A stretch of DNA of 64,000 nt from Ruegeria sp. PrR005 (lineage in GTDB: Bacteria > Pseudomonadota > Alphaproteobacteria > Rhodobacterales > Rhodobacteraceae): the NCBI RefSeq assembly GCF_010500245.1, contig NZ_JAAGOX010000011.1, positions 558,001-622,000 on the forward strand, read 5' to 3'. Made by a program: the position numbers and the translations under genes. Positions 26,669 through 35,409 of the stretch are shown piece by piece. The number at the start of each line of letters is the position of its first letter. Within the stretch, counting starts at the first letter, position 1. A model generated the notes under the pieces. That model was given only the letters and a program-made list of their open reading frames with translations, was not told the origin of the DNA and ran no database searches.

Positions 26669-27544
26669 ATGACATACGATCTGTTTATCGGCGACCGCAT
26701 GTTTTCCAGTTGGTCGCTGCGCGGTTGGCTGATGCTCGAGAAATTCGGCATCCCCTACCGGTCACATATGGTGGGGCTCTATTCCGGGACCATGTCCCAG
26801 GATCTGGCCCAGCTCGCGCCCGCGCGCCAGGTTCCTGCGCTGCGTACCCCCGAGGGGGTCGTGGTCGGCCAAAGCCTTGCCATGGCCGAAACGCTGGCCG
26901 AACGGCACCCGGACGCGGGGCTCTGGCCCTCGGATCCGGCGCAGCGTGCGACCGCGCGCTGGCTCTGCGCGGAAATGGTGTCGAGCTTTACCGCGCTGCG
27001 GGGGCAATGCCCAATGCAGTTGTTGCACATCTACCAGGGGTTCGAGCCATCCGAGTCGACCCGCGCGGATCTGGAGCGCATTGAAACCCTTTGGGCACAT
27101 GCCCGATCTGTCTCCGGCGCGCATACCGGTCCACTTTTTGGTCGCTACTCTCTGGCCGATGTCTTCTATACGCCGGTGGCGGCGCGGATCATGGGCTATG
27201 GCCTATCCGTCAGTGCGGCCAGCCGCGCCTATTGCCTGGAACTGCTCAGCGACACCAGCGTGCGGCAATGGCGCGCGATGGGGGCGACCGTAAATTACGA
27301 TCCGATGCCCTATGCAATGGACTTGCCGACCTCGCCCTGGCCGGTCGGCACCAGCGGCTCGGCCCGTGCAGTGGCAAACGGCCCATCGATCAACGCCAAC
27401 TGCCCCTATTCCGGCAAGCCGGTCACCGACTATCTGGAAATGGACGGCCGGATCTGGGGCTTTTGCAACCCGTTCTGCCGCGACAAGACCGCAGCCGACC
27501 CCGGTGCCTGGCCAAAATTCATCGCGATGACCGCAGCCGGTTAA
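26669..27544 (+). CDS. Glutathione S-transferase with C-terminal Cys-rich extension
   Basis: 291 residues. The thioredoxin-fold half (MFSSWSLRGWLMLEKFG, VPALRTPEGVVVGQSLAM) and the helical half place it in the GST family, where a Ser in the SSWS region would activate glutathione. After the GST fold ends (about residue 240) there is an extra 50-residue tail with CPYSGKPVTDY (Cys245) and GFCNPFC (Cys266, Cys270). This looks like the treble-clef pattern of YHS/TRASH metal-binding domains. Canonical GSTs stop before this. It lies alone between the B12 phosphatase and comM. Confidence 0.85.
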   Translation: MTYDLFIGDRMFSSWSLRGWLMLEKFGIPYRSHMVGLYSGTMSQDLAQLAPARQVPALRTPEGVVVGQSLAMAETLAERHPDAGLWPSDPAQRATARWLCAEMVSSFTALRGQCPMQLLHIYQGFEPSESTRADLERIETLWAHARSVSGAHTGPLFGRYSLADVFYTPVAARIMGYGLSVSAASRAYCLELLSDTSVRQWRAMGATVNYDPMPYAMDLPTSPWPVGTSGSARAVANGPSINANCPYSGKPVTDYLEMDGRIWGFCNPFCRDKTAADPGAWPKFIAMTAAG

Positions 27545-27601
27545 CCTTTCTTAAACCTGCCTCGCGGTAGCAACGAAGTGTTAACCAAGAGACAAGAACG
27601 A

Positions 27602-29116
27602 ATGGTCGCCCGCGCCTATACCGTCGCCTTTCAGGGGGTCGAGGCCCGCCCGGTCGAAGTGCAATGTGCCGTGACCCCCGGCTTGCCGGCGTTTTCCATC
27701 GTCGGCCTGCCGGACAAGGCGGTGTCCGAGGCGCGCGACCGGGTGCGGAGCGCACTGAGCGGCATGGCCATTGCCCTGCCGTCCAAGCGGATCACCATCA
27801 ACCTGTCGCCTGCCGACCTGCCCAAGGAGGGCAGCCATTTCGACCTGCCCATCGCGCTGGCGCTGCTGGCCGCTTTGGAAATCGTACCGGCGGATGCCGC
27901 GGAAAGCACACTGGCACTGGGAGAGCTGTCGCTCGACGGGACCCTGATCCCGGTGACGGGCGCCCTGCCCGCCGCGATGACCGCGGCCGAGGAAGACCGG
28001 ATGCTGCTCTGCCCCAAGGGGTCGAGCGCCGAGGCGGCCTGGGTCGATGCGACCAAGGTGATCGGGGCCGAAACCCTTGCGGCCGTCATCCGCCACTATA
28101 CCGGACAGGCTCCGATCGACGCGGCGCAACCGGGCGAGGTGCAATCACCGGCATTCCTGCGCGACCTGCGCGACATCAAGGGGCAGGAGCGCGCCAAACG
28201 CGCGCTGGAGATCGCCGCAGCCGGGCGCCATCACACGATCATGGTGGGCACGCCGGGATCAGGGAAATCCATGCTGGCGGCCCGTATCCCCGGCATCCTG
28301 CCACCGCTGACCGCGATCGAGGCGCTGGAAACCTCGATGATCCATTCGCTGTGCGGATTGCTGGACGAAGGCGGCATCAGCCGAACGCGCCCTTTTCGCG
28401 AACCGCATCACACCGCCTCGATGGCGGCCATTGTCGGTGGCGGCAAGGGGGCCAAACCCGGCGAGATCAGCCTTGCGCATAACGGGGTGCTGTTTCTGGA
28501 TGAGCTGCCCGAGTTCTCTCGGACCGTTCTGGAGACCCTGCGACAGCCGATTGAAACCGGCGAGGTGATGGTCGCCCGGGCCAACGCGCATGTGAAATAC
28601 CCCTGCCGCTTTATGCTTGTGGCGGCGGCCAACCCGTGCCGATGCGGATATCTGACCGATCCAGCGCGGGCCTGTTCGCGCGCGCCCGGTTGTGGCGAGG
28701 ATTATCTGGGCCGCATCTCGGGCCCGCTCATGGACCGGTTCGATCTGCGTATCGAGGTGCCGCCGGTGGCCTTTACCGACCTCGACCTGCCGCCCAGCGC
28801 CGAAGGATCTGCCGAGGTCGCGGCCAGGGTCGCGGCCGCCCGCGAAATTCAGACGATGCGGTTCACCGGACAATCCGGCATGCGTCAGAACGCCGATGCC
28901 GAAGGCAAGATTCTGGACGAAATCGCCACGCCAGATGCCGAGGGCCGGGACCTGCTGCTGAAGGCTGCGGATCGGTTCGGCCTGTCGGCGCGGGCCTATC
29001 ACCGCATCCTGCGGGTGGCCCGCACCATCGCGGACCTTGCAGGGGAAACAGATGTAAGGCGGCCGCATGTGGCCGAAGCGCTCAGTTTCCGGGTGGCAGC
29101 AAAGGCGCTTGCCTGA
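27602..29116 (+). CDS. comM: ComM/YifB Mg-chelatase-type AAA+ ATPase
   Basis: 504 residues from ATG 27602 (MVARAYTVAFQGVEARPVEVQ); an in-frame GTG 24 bases upstream is less likely. An N-terminal Lon-like ChlI domain (about 1-125) precedes the AAA+ module with P-loop VGTPGSGKSML and the ACSRAPGCGEDYLGRISGPL insert. ComM is a hexameric helicase that promotes branch migration during natural transformation. In Rhodobacter capsulatus com genes serve uptake of gene-transfer-agent DNA under CtrA control. Two TTAACC sites lie just upstream (27541 and 27581), one of them at the GST stop. Confidence 0.93.
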   Translation: MVARAYTVAFQGVEARPVEVQCAVTPGLPAFSIVGLPDKAVSEARDRVRSALSGMAIALPSKRITINLSPADLPKEGSHFDLPIALALLAALEIVPADAAESTLALGELSLDGTLIPVTGALPAAMTAAEEDRMLLCPKGSSAEAAWVDATKVIGAETLAAVIRHYTGQAPIDAAQPGEVQSPAFLRDLRDIKGQERAKRALEIAAAGRHHTIMVGTPGSGKSMLAARIPGILPPLTAIEALETSMIHSLCGLLDEGGISRTRPFREPHHTASMAAIVGGGKGAKPGEISLAHNGVLFLDELPEFSRTVLETLRQPIETGEVMVARANAHVKYPCRFMLVAAANPCRCGYLTDPARACSRAPGCGEDYLGRISGPLMDRFDLRIEVPPVAFTDLDLPPSAEGSAEVAARVAAAREIQTMRFTGQSGMRQNADAEGKILDEIATPDAEGRDLLLKAADRFGLSARAYHRILRVARTIADLAGETDVRRPHVAEALSFRVAAKALA

Positions 29117-29131
29117 GCCATTACTTCCGCG

Positions 29132-30064
29132 TCAGAGCTTGGCCTCGATCGCCTCCCAGATGCGGGCGGCGATGTTGACGCCGTCGAACCGCTCCAGTTC
29201 CTGGATGCCGGTGGGCGAGGTCACGTTGATCTCGGTCAGATAGTCGCCAATGACGTCGATGCCGACAAAGATCTGCCCCTTTTCGCGCAGAAGCGGCCCG
29301 ATGGTGGCACAAATCTCTAGGTCGCGCTCGGTCAGTCCGATCTTTTCCGGGCGCCCGCCCACATGCATGTTCGACCGCGTCTCGCCCTCGGCTGGAACGC
29401 GGTTGATCGCGCCGACAGCCTCGCCATCGACCAGGATCACCCGCTTGTCGCCCTTGCGGACGGCGGGCAGGTATTTTTGTACAATCAGGGGCTCGCGCGA
29501 GAAGCCGGTGAACAGCTCGTGCAGCGACGACAGGTTACGGTCGTTCTCGTCCAGACGGAACACACCTGCGCCGCCATTGCCATAAAGCGGTTTCAGGATG
29601 ATGTCCCCATGCCGGGCCTTGAACGCACGGATCGTATCGAGATCGCGGGCAATTGCGGTCGGCGGGGTCAGCTGCGGGAAATTCAGCACCAGCAGCTTTT
29701 CGGGATAGTTGCGCACCCAGAACGGGTCATTCACCACAAGGGTCTGGCCCTTGAGCCGATCCAGCAGATGGGTCGAGGTGATGTAGTGCATGTCGAACGG
29801 CGGATCCTGACGCAGCCAGACCACGTCGAAATCGGCCAGATCCACCTCGCGCAGCGGTCCCAGAACCGCCGGGTTTCCCGCCACCCGTTGCACGGCCATG
29901 TCATGGCCACGCGCGGTGATCCGCCCTTCCTGATAGGCCAAATGGTCCGGGCCGTAGTAAAACAGTTCGTGTCCCCGCGCCTGCGCCTCTTCGGCCAGCC
30001 GGAACGAGCTGTCGGCGTTGATGTTCACGGCCCCGATCGGGTCCATCTGAAAGGCGATCTTCAT
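29132..30064 (-). CDS. gshB: Glutathione synthetase
   Basis: 310 residues from ATG 30064 ([19 protein letters not shown]) with GAGGGACA upstream. The ATP-grasp parts are present: the [13 protein letters not shown] loop, LIVQKYLP and [12 protein letters not shown] near the end. It joins glycine to gamma-glutamylcysteine with ATP. The longer reading frame upstream is not supported. It lies downstream of yraN, with about 60 bases between. Confidence 0.97.
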   Translation of the reverse strand: MKIAFQMDPIGAVNINADSSFRLAEEAQARGHELFYYGPDHLAYQEGRITARGHDMAVQRVAGNPAVLGPLREVDLADFDVVWLRQDPPFDMHYITSTHLLDRLKGQTLVVNDPFWVRNYPEKLLVLNFPQLTPPTAIARDLDTIRAFKARHGDIILKPLYGNGGAGVFRLDENDRNLSSLHELFTGFSREPLIVQKYLPAVRKGDKRVILVDGEAVGAINRVPAEGETRSNMHVGGRPEKIGLTERDLEICATIGPLLREKGQIFVGIDVIGDYLTEINVTSPTGIQELERFDGVNIAARIWEAIEAKL

Positions 30065-30124
30065 ATTGTGTCCCTCGCTAGCGGCTGTCCGATACATGGC
30101 GCAGCCGGCAGCGGGGTTCAATGG

Positions 30125-30499
30125 TCATCCATCATGACCAAAGGCATTCTCGAGGATTTGAAACCGGCCCATACTGTCGACCAGCGCCACATCAAAGCGC
30201 ACGGGCGTCAATTGCCCCAGCGGTTCTGCCGCCAGGAATTCTGCGGCCGCCTCTTGCAACCGGATCATCTGCCGGGACCCAAGGCTGGCCGCGGCGCTCT
30301 CGAAGTTGCGGCTTTGCTTGACCTCGACAAAGATCAATTCATGATCTGCGCGGATGATCAGGTCAATCTCGCCACCTTGACCGCGCCACCGGCGGTGATC
30401 GACGCGACAGCCCCGTCTTTCGTATTCCAGCGCGATCCGCGCTTCTGCCGCGTCGCCGGTCAGATGATTGCGCAGACCGCGACGGGTGCGAGACGTCAT
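30125..30499 (-). CDS. UPF0102 (YraN) nuclease-fold protein
   Basis: 124 residues. GDAAEARIALEYERRG and GGEIDLIIRADHELIFVEVKQS give the restriction-endonuclease-like core with catalytic E-x-D-x-(E-V-K). The physiological role of YraN is unknown. The ATG follows the rsmI stop by one base, an arrangement shared with many proteobacteria. Confidence 0.92.
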   Translation of the reverse strand: MTSRTRRGLRNHLTGDAAEARIALEYERRGCRVDHRRWRGQGGEIDLIIRADHELIFVEVKQSRNFESAAASLGSRQMIRLQEAAAEFLAAEPLGQLTPVRFDVALVDSMGRFQILENAFGHDG

Positions 30500-30500
30500 A

Positions 30501-31358
30501 TCACCGTTTTCCCAGTTTCAACGCCATCTGGTAGACCGGCCGCCGCGGCACGCCGTGCATGCGCGACACCAGATCGGCCGCATCCTTTACCGAATGACTT
30601 TCAAGGGCTTCGATCAACGATTGTTCTATATCGACTTCCTTAACCGGATCCGAACGCGCCCGGTCCACCAGAAGGACGATTTCACCTTTCACCGGGGAAT
30701 CCACCAACGAGGCGCCTATGCTCTCCAGGCTGCCCCGCCGTATCTCTTCGAACTTTTTCGTCAACTCCCGGCACAAGGCCGCCGGGCGCTCGCCCCCCAG
30801 CACCGCGCACATGTCGGCAAGACTGTCGCCCACGCGTTTGGGCGATTCGTAGAAAACCAGTGTTCCGGGAACATCGCGCAGGACCTCAAGCCGTGTTTTT
30901 CGGGCCGACGTGGAATTGGGCAGGAAACCGGCGAAAAAGAACGCATCGGTCGGCAACCCGGCCAGGGTCAGCGCGGCCAGGGCCGCTGACGGACCCGGGG
31001 CGCATGTCACCATGTACCCCGCTTCGGACGCGGCTTTGCTCAGCTCATACCCCGGATCCGCGATCAGCGGCATCCCCGCCTCGGACGCATAGGCGACCGA
31101 CCGTCCCTCGGCCAGCGCCTCCAGCAGTTTCTCCCGCGCGGCCACACCCGAATGGTCATGATAGGCAATGACCCGCCTGCCATCGAGGGGCACGCCGTGA
31201 ATATCGAGCAAATGTCTGAGAGAGCGTGTATCCTCGGCCGCGATGACATCGGCCGATGCCAGCACATCCAACGCCCTCAGCGTGATGTCGCGCGCGGCAC
31301 CGATCGGTGTTCCGACAAAGTACAAACCTGCGGGCAATCTGAGCTTTTGGTAATTCAA
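30501..31358 (-). CDS. rsmI: 16S rRNA (cytidine1402-2'-O)-methyltransferase
   Basis: 285 residues of the tetrapyrrole-methylase fold. GLYFVGTPIGAARDITLRAL at the start and AEDTRSLRHLL are diagnostic. It methylates the 2'-OH of C1402 in the decoding centre. It is divergent from the LpoA-like gene with an 84-base shared promoter gap, and continues into yraN, the same linkage as yraL-yraM-yraN in E. coli. Confidence 0.96.
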   Translation of the reverse strand: MNYQKLRLPAGLYFVGTPIGAARDITLRALDVLASADVIAAEDTRSLRHLLDIHGVPLDGRRVIAYHDHSGVAAREKLLEALAEGRSVAYASEAGMPLIADPGYELSKAASEAGYMVTCAPGPSAALAALTLAGLPTDAFFFAGFLPNSTSARKTRLEVLRDVPGTLVFYESPKRVGDSLADMCAVLGGERPAALCRELTKKFEEIRRGSLESIGASLVDSPVKGEIVLLVDRARSDPVKEVDIEQSLIEALESHSVKDAADLVSRMHGVPRRPVYQMALKLGKR

Positions 31359-31442
31359 CGCTGGACCCGTGTTTTGTGACGTTTATTATCGCGGCTCGAC
31401 CAACGCGGCGGTCTGCCGCCGGATTAGGGAGCTATTCATTAG

Positions 31443-32618
31443 ATGTTTGCCATTTACAAGCCCGCCCGCAAGTTGGCCCTTTCCGCTTTGGCAATTGCGG
31501 CTGCCGCGCTGCTGGCCTCATGCGACACCGGCACGATCGGAGGCGGGGGGCCGACCATCAATACCTCGAAACCGGTCCCGGTGGCGTTGCTTGTGCCGCG
31601 CGGATCGGCCCAATCCGGCGATGCCGTACTGGCCCAAAGTCTTGAGAACGCGGCCAGAATGGCCATTGGCGACCTGCAAAACGTGCAGATCGACCTGCGT
31701 GTGTACGATACCGCGGGGAACGCCAATACAGCCGCAGCGGTTGCGCAGCAGGCGGTGGCCGATGGCGCCAAGATCATTCTTGGCCCGGTCTATGCACAAG
31801 CTGCAAACGCAGCCGGCCTGGCGGTGCTGAACCAGAACATCAACGTCCTTTCCTTCTCCAACAACACCAAGATCGCCGGCGGAAACGTCTTTGTCCTTGG
31901 GCCGACCTTCGACAACACGGCGAACCGGTTGGCCAGCTTCGCGGCCCGCCAGGGCAAGGGAAACATCGTCGTCGTGCACAGTAACGACGAAGCGGGGCAG
32001 GTCGGCAAGGCCGCGATCACCAACGCGATTTCCCAAACCGGGGCAAAACTGGCCGGATCCGTTCAGTTCGAACAGTCGCAGCAGGGCGTGATCGCCGCCG
32101 TTCCACAGGTCAAGGCCATGGTCGACGGGACCGGCGCCGATTCGGTCTTTTTCACCGCGACCACGGCGGGTGCCCTGCCGCTCTTTTCGCAACTGCTGCC
32201 CGAAGCGGGTGTTTCCCCCGCAGAAAAACAGTTCATCGGCCTGACCCGCTGGGACATTCCGTCTCAGACCTTGGCATTGCCGGGCGTACAGGGCGGCTGG
32301 TTCGCGCTTCCCGATCCATCGAAATCCGCCGCCTTCACGGCGCGGTACCAGGCAGCCTATGGCGGTGCGCCGCACCCGATCGGGGGCCTGGCCTATGACG
32401 GGATCGCCGCCATCGGCGCGCTGGTCGGCGCGGGCAAGGCGGATGCCCTCACCGGTGCCGCCCTGACGCAAGGCGCCGGTTTCCAGGGTGTCGGCGGCAT
32501 CTTCCGCCTGCGCCCGGATGGGACTAATGAGCGGGGACTGGCTGTTGCCACGATTCAGAACAAACAGGTGGTTGTGATTGACCCTGCCCCACAAAGCTTC
32601 TCCGGCGCCGGCTTCTGA
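31443..32618 (+). CDS. LpoA/YraM-like lipoprotein, penicillin-binding protein activator
   Basis: 391 residues. A signal peptide ends with the lipobox LLASC (Cys about residue 28). The rest is a periplasmic-binding-protein fold (VALLVPRGSAQSGDAVLAQ, ILGPVYAQAANAAGL, IGLTRWDIP). In E. coli LpoA activates PBP1A from the outer membrane; alphaproteobacterial members are shorter and lack the N-terminal TPR part, as here. A link to rsmI and yraN supports the family. Activation of a PBP is inferred. Confidence 0.85.
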   Translation: MFAIYKPARKLALSALAIAAAALLASCDTGTIGGGGPTINTSKPVPVALLVPRGSAQSGDAVLAQSLENAARMAIGDLQNVQIDLRVYDTAGNANTAAAVAQQAVADGAKIILGPVYAQAANAAGLAVLNQNINVLSFSNNTKIAGGNVFVLGPTFDNTANRLASFAARQGKGNIVVVHSNDEAGQVGKAAITNAISQTGAKLAGSVQFEQSQQGVIAAVPQVKAMVDGTGADSVFFTATTAGALPLFSQLLPEAGVSPAEKQFIGLTRWDIPSQTLALPGVQGGWFALPDPSKSAAFTARYQAAYGGAPHPIGGLAYDGIAAIGALVGAGKADALTGAALTQGAGFQGVGGIFRLRPDGTNERGLAVATIQNKQVVVIDPAPQSFSGAGF

Positions 32619-35409
32619 GCCGGACCGAGCTGTCAACCCGATCCGCCCGGACCTGACGGGAGATCTTGTATGCGATCCGGCCTCGGTTTTTGACGCTGAG
32701 GCCGTTCTCGCACAGGTCCAGGCGGCGGCGACGGACGCCGCCGACAACGCCGCCTTGCGCGCGGCGGTGGTTTCGATCCTTCGGGAGGTGCAGAAGTCAG
32801 GGCGCGCGGCGATCGCAGATGCGTTCGCCGCCCATCCTTTTGCCGCGCGCCCGATGACCCGCGCCTATACCTATCTGACCGACGGGCTGGTCAAGACGGC
32901 GATGTATGTGGCCTCTGGCCTGCTTCACCCTTTGGCCAACCCGACCCAGGGCGAGCGCATCGCAGTCATGGCTGTCGGCGGTTATGGGCGTGGCGAAATG
33001 GCCCCGCATTCCGATGTAGATCTGCTGTTCCTGACCCCCTACAAGATCACCGCCTGGGCAGAAAGCGTGATCGAGTCGATGCTCTACATGCTCTGGGATC
33101 TGCGGCTGAAGGTCGGGCATTCTTCGCGCACCGTGGCGGATTGTGTCCGCTTGGGACGCGAGGACTTCACCATCCGAACCGCCATGCTTGAACACCGGTT
33201 CCTGACCGGCCACCGGCCCTTGGCCCAGTCGCTGGACAAGAAGCTGAAATCAGACCTGTTCAAGGACACCGAGCGCGAGTTCATCGAGGCCAAGCTGGAA
33301 GAGCGCGATGCCCGGCACCGCAAGCAGGGGCAACGCTATATGGTCGAGCCCAATGTCAAGGAAGGCAAGGGCGGGCTGCGCGACCTTCAATCGCTCTACT
33401 GGATCTCGAAATACGTCTACGGGGTCAAGGACACTGCCGAGCTCGTGCCTCTGGGTCTTTTCACTCCGACAGAATACCAGACCTTTGTGCAGGCCGAAGA
33501 TTTCCTTTGGGCCGTGCGGGCGCATCTGCACATCGTCACTGGCAGGGCCACAGAGCAGTTGACCTTTGACCTCCAGGTCGAGGTCGCCGAGCGCATGGGC
33601 TATGAGGATCGAGCGGGCCGGCGCGGTGTCGAAGTCTTCATGCAGAGATATTTCCGCGAAGCCACCCGCGTCGGCGAGCTGACCCGGATATTTCTGACCA
33701 AGCTCGAGGCGCAGCACATGAAAAGCGCGCCCATCCTCGAAAGGATTTTCCGGCGCAGACCCAAGACCAAGCCCGAATACAAGGTTGTGCACGGGCGACT
33801 GGACGTCGTTGACCCCAAGGCTTTCCTGTCCGACAAGCTCAATCTGCTGCGCCTCTTCGAGGAGGGGCTGCGCACCGGGATGCTGATCCATCCCGACGCC
33901 ATGCGGCTGGTCACCGCCAATCTTGCCCTGATCGACGACGACATGCGCAACGACAAGGAAGCGCAACGCCTGTTCCTCGATCTGCTGCTGAAGCACGGAA
34001 ATCCGGAACGTGCGCTCAGGCGGATGAACGAACTGGGAGTTCTGTCGGCTTTCATTCCAGAATTCGAGCCGATCGTGGCAATGATGCAGTTCAACATGTA
34101 TCACAGCTACACGGTGGACGAGCACATCATTCAGACCATCGTGAACCTAGCCCAGATCGAAAAAGGCGAATTGGTCGAGGCGCTGCCGCTGGCCTCGTCC
34201 ATCCTGAAAGCGGGCGTCAACCGCAAGGTACTGTACACCGCCCTGCTGCTGCATGACATCGCAAAGGGGCGCCCCGAGGATCACTCCATCCTGGGCGCCA
34301 AGATCGCCCGCAAAGTGGCACCTCGACTGGGGCTGAACAAGGCGGACTGCGATACCGTCGAATGGCTGGTGCGATACCATCTGCTGATGTCTGACATGGC
34401 GCAGAAACGGGATATCTCGGATCCCCGCACCGTGCGCGATTTTGCCAAGGCGGTGCAGACCGTGAAACGCCTTGATCTGCTGACCGTGCTGACGGTCTGC
34501 GACATCCGGGGTGTGGGACCCAATACCTGGAACAACTGGAAGGCCACGCTGCTGCGCGCCCTGCACGCCGAAACCAAGCGTGCGCTGGAAACCGGGATGG
34601 AGGACCTCAACCGCGAGGGCCGGGGTAACGAGGCCAAAAAGGCGCTGCGCGAGGCGCTTGCCGACTGGCCGCGCGAGGATCTCAAGACGGAAACCGGGCG
34701 CCATTACGATCCCTATTGGCAGGGTCTGAATCTCTCCACCCATATCGAATTTGCCGAAATGCTGCGTGCGCTTGAGGAAAGCGGCGATCCGGGTGCCGTC
34801 GAGATTCGCCTAGTGCCCGATCTTGACCGCGACGCGACCCGCGCCTGTTTCGCCATGGCCGATCACCCGGGTATCTTTTCCCGGATGGCAGGCGCGCTGG
34901 CGCTGGTGGGGGCAAACGTGGTCGATGCCCGCAGCTATACCACCAAGGACGGCTATGTGACCGACGCCTTCTGGATCCAGGACGCCGAAGGGCACCCTTA
35001 TGAGGCTGCCCGTCTGCCCCGGCTGAGCCAGATGATCCTCAAGACGCTCAAAGGCGAAGTGGTGGCGCGCGAGGCGTTGAAATCCCGCGACAAGATCAAG
35101 AAGCGGGAAAAGGCGTTCAACGTTCCGACCCATGTCACTTTCGACAACGACGGGTCCGAGATCTATACCATCATCGAGGTCGACACCCGCGACCGGCCCG
35201 GCCTGCTGTATGATCTGGCCCGCGCGATGGCGGCGGCCAATGTCTATATCGCCAATGCGGTTATCGCGACCTATGGCGAACAGGTTGTCGATACCTTCTA
35301 TGTCAAGGACATGTTCGGGCTGAAATACTATTCAGAGACCAAGCAGCGCGCACTTGAGAAGAAACTGCGCGAAGCGATTTCCGAAGGCGCGAAACGGGCC
35401 GCATCATGA
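32578..35409 (+). CDS. glnD: Bifunctional [protein-PII] uridylyltransferase/uridylyl-removing enzyme
   Basis: 943 residues. Domains in order: nucleotidyltransferase (AVGGYGRGEMAPHSDVDLLF, about residues 125-145), helical linker (KEGKGGLRDLQSLYW), HD domain for UMP removal (LLLHDIAKGR, about 560) and two ACT domains (about 740-930) that sense glutamine. It modifies PII proteins to report nitrogen status. No ATG or GTG lies before the first domain; TTG 32578 with AGGTGG upstream is the best start and overlaps the lipoprotein gene by 41 bases. The stop overlaps murJ by ATGA. Confidence 0.95.
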   Translation: MTLPHKASPAPASEPDRAVNPIRPDLTGDLVCDPASVFDAEAVLAQVQAAATDAADNAALRAAVVSILREVQKSGRAAIADAFAAHPFAARPMTRAYTYLTDGLVKTAMYVASGLLHPLANPTQGERIAVMAVGGYGRGEMAPHSDVDLLFLTPYKITAWAESVIESMLYMLWDLRLKVGHSSRTVADCVRLGREDFTIRTAMLEHRFLTGHRPLAQSLDKKLKSDLFKDTEREFIEAKLEERDARHRKQGQRYMVEPNVKEGKGGLRDLQSLYWISKYVYGVKDTAELVPLGLFTPTEYQTFVQAEDFLWAVRAHLHIVTGRATEQLTFDLQVEVAERMGYEDRAGRRGVEVFMQRYFREATRVGELTRIFLTKLEAQHMKSAPILERIFRRRPKTKPEYKVVHGRLDVVDPKAFLSDKLNLLRLFEEGLRTGMLIHPDAMRLVTANLALIDDDMRNDKEAQRLFLDLLLKHGNPERALRRMNELGVLSAFIPEFEPIVAMMQFNMYHSYTVDEHIIQTIVNLAQIEKGELVEALPLASSILKAGVNRKVLYTALLLHDIAKGRPEDHSILGAKIARKVAPRLGLNKADCDTVEWLVRYHLLMSDMAQKRDISDPRTVRDFAKAVQTVKRLDLLTVLTVCDIRGVGPNTWNNWKATLLRALHAETKRALETGMEDLNREGRGNEAKKALREALADWPREDLKTETGRHYDPYWQGLNLSTHIEFAEMLRALEESGDPGAVEIRLVPDLDRDATRACFAMADHPGIFSRMAGALALVGANVVDARSYTTKDGYVTDAFWIQDAEGHPYEAARLPRLSQMILKTLKGEVVAREALKSRDKIKKREKAFNVPTHVTFDNDGSEIYTIIEVDTRDRPGLLYDLARAMAAANVYIANAVIATYGEQVVDTFYVKDMFGLKYYSETKQRALEKKLREAISEGAKRAAS

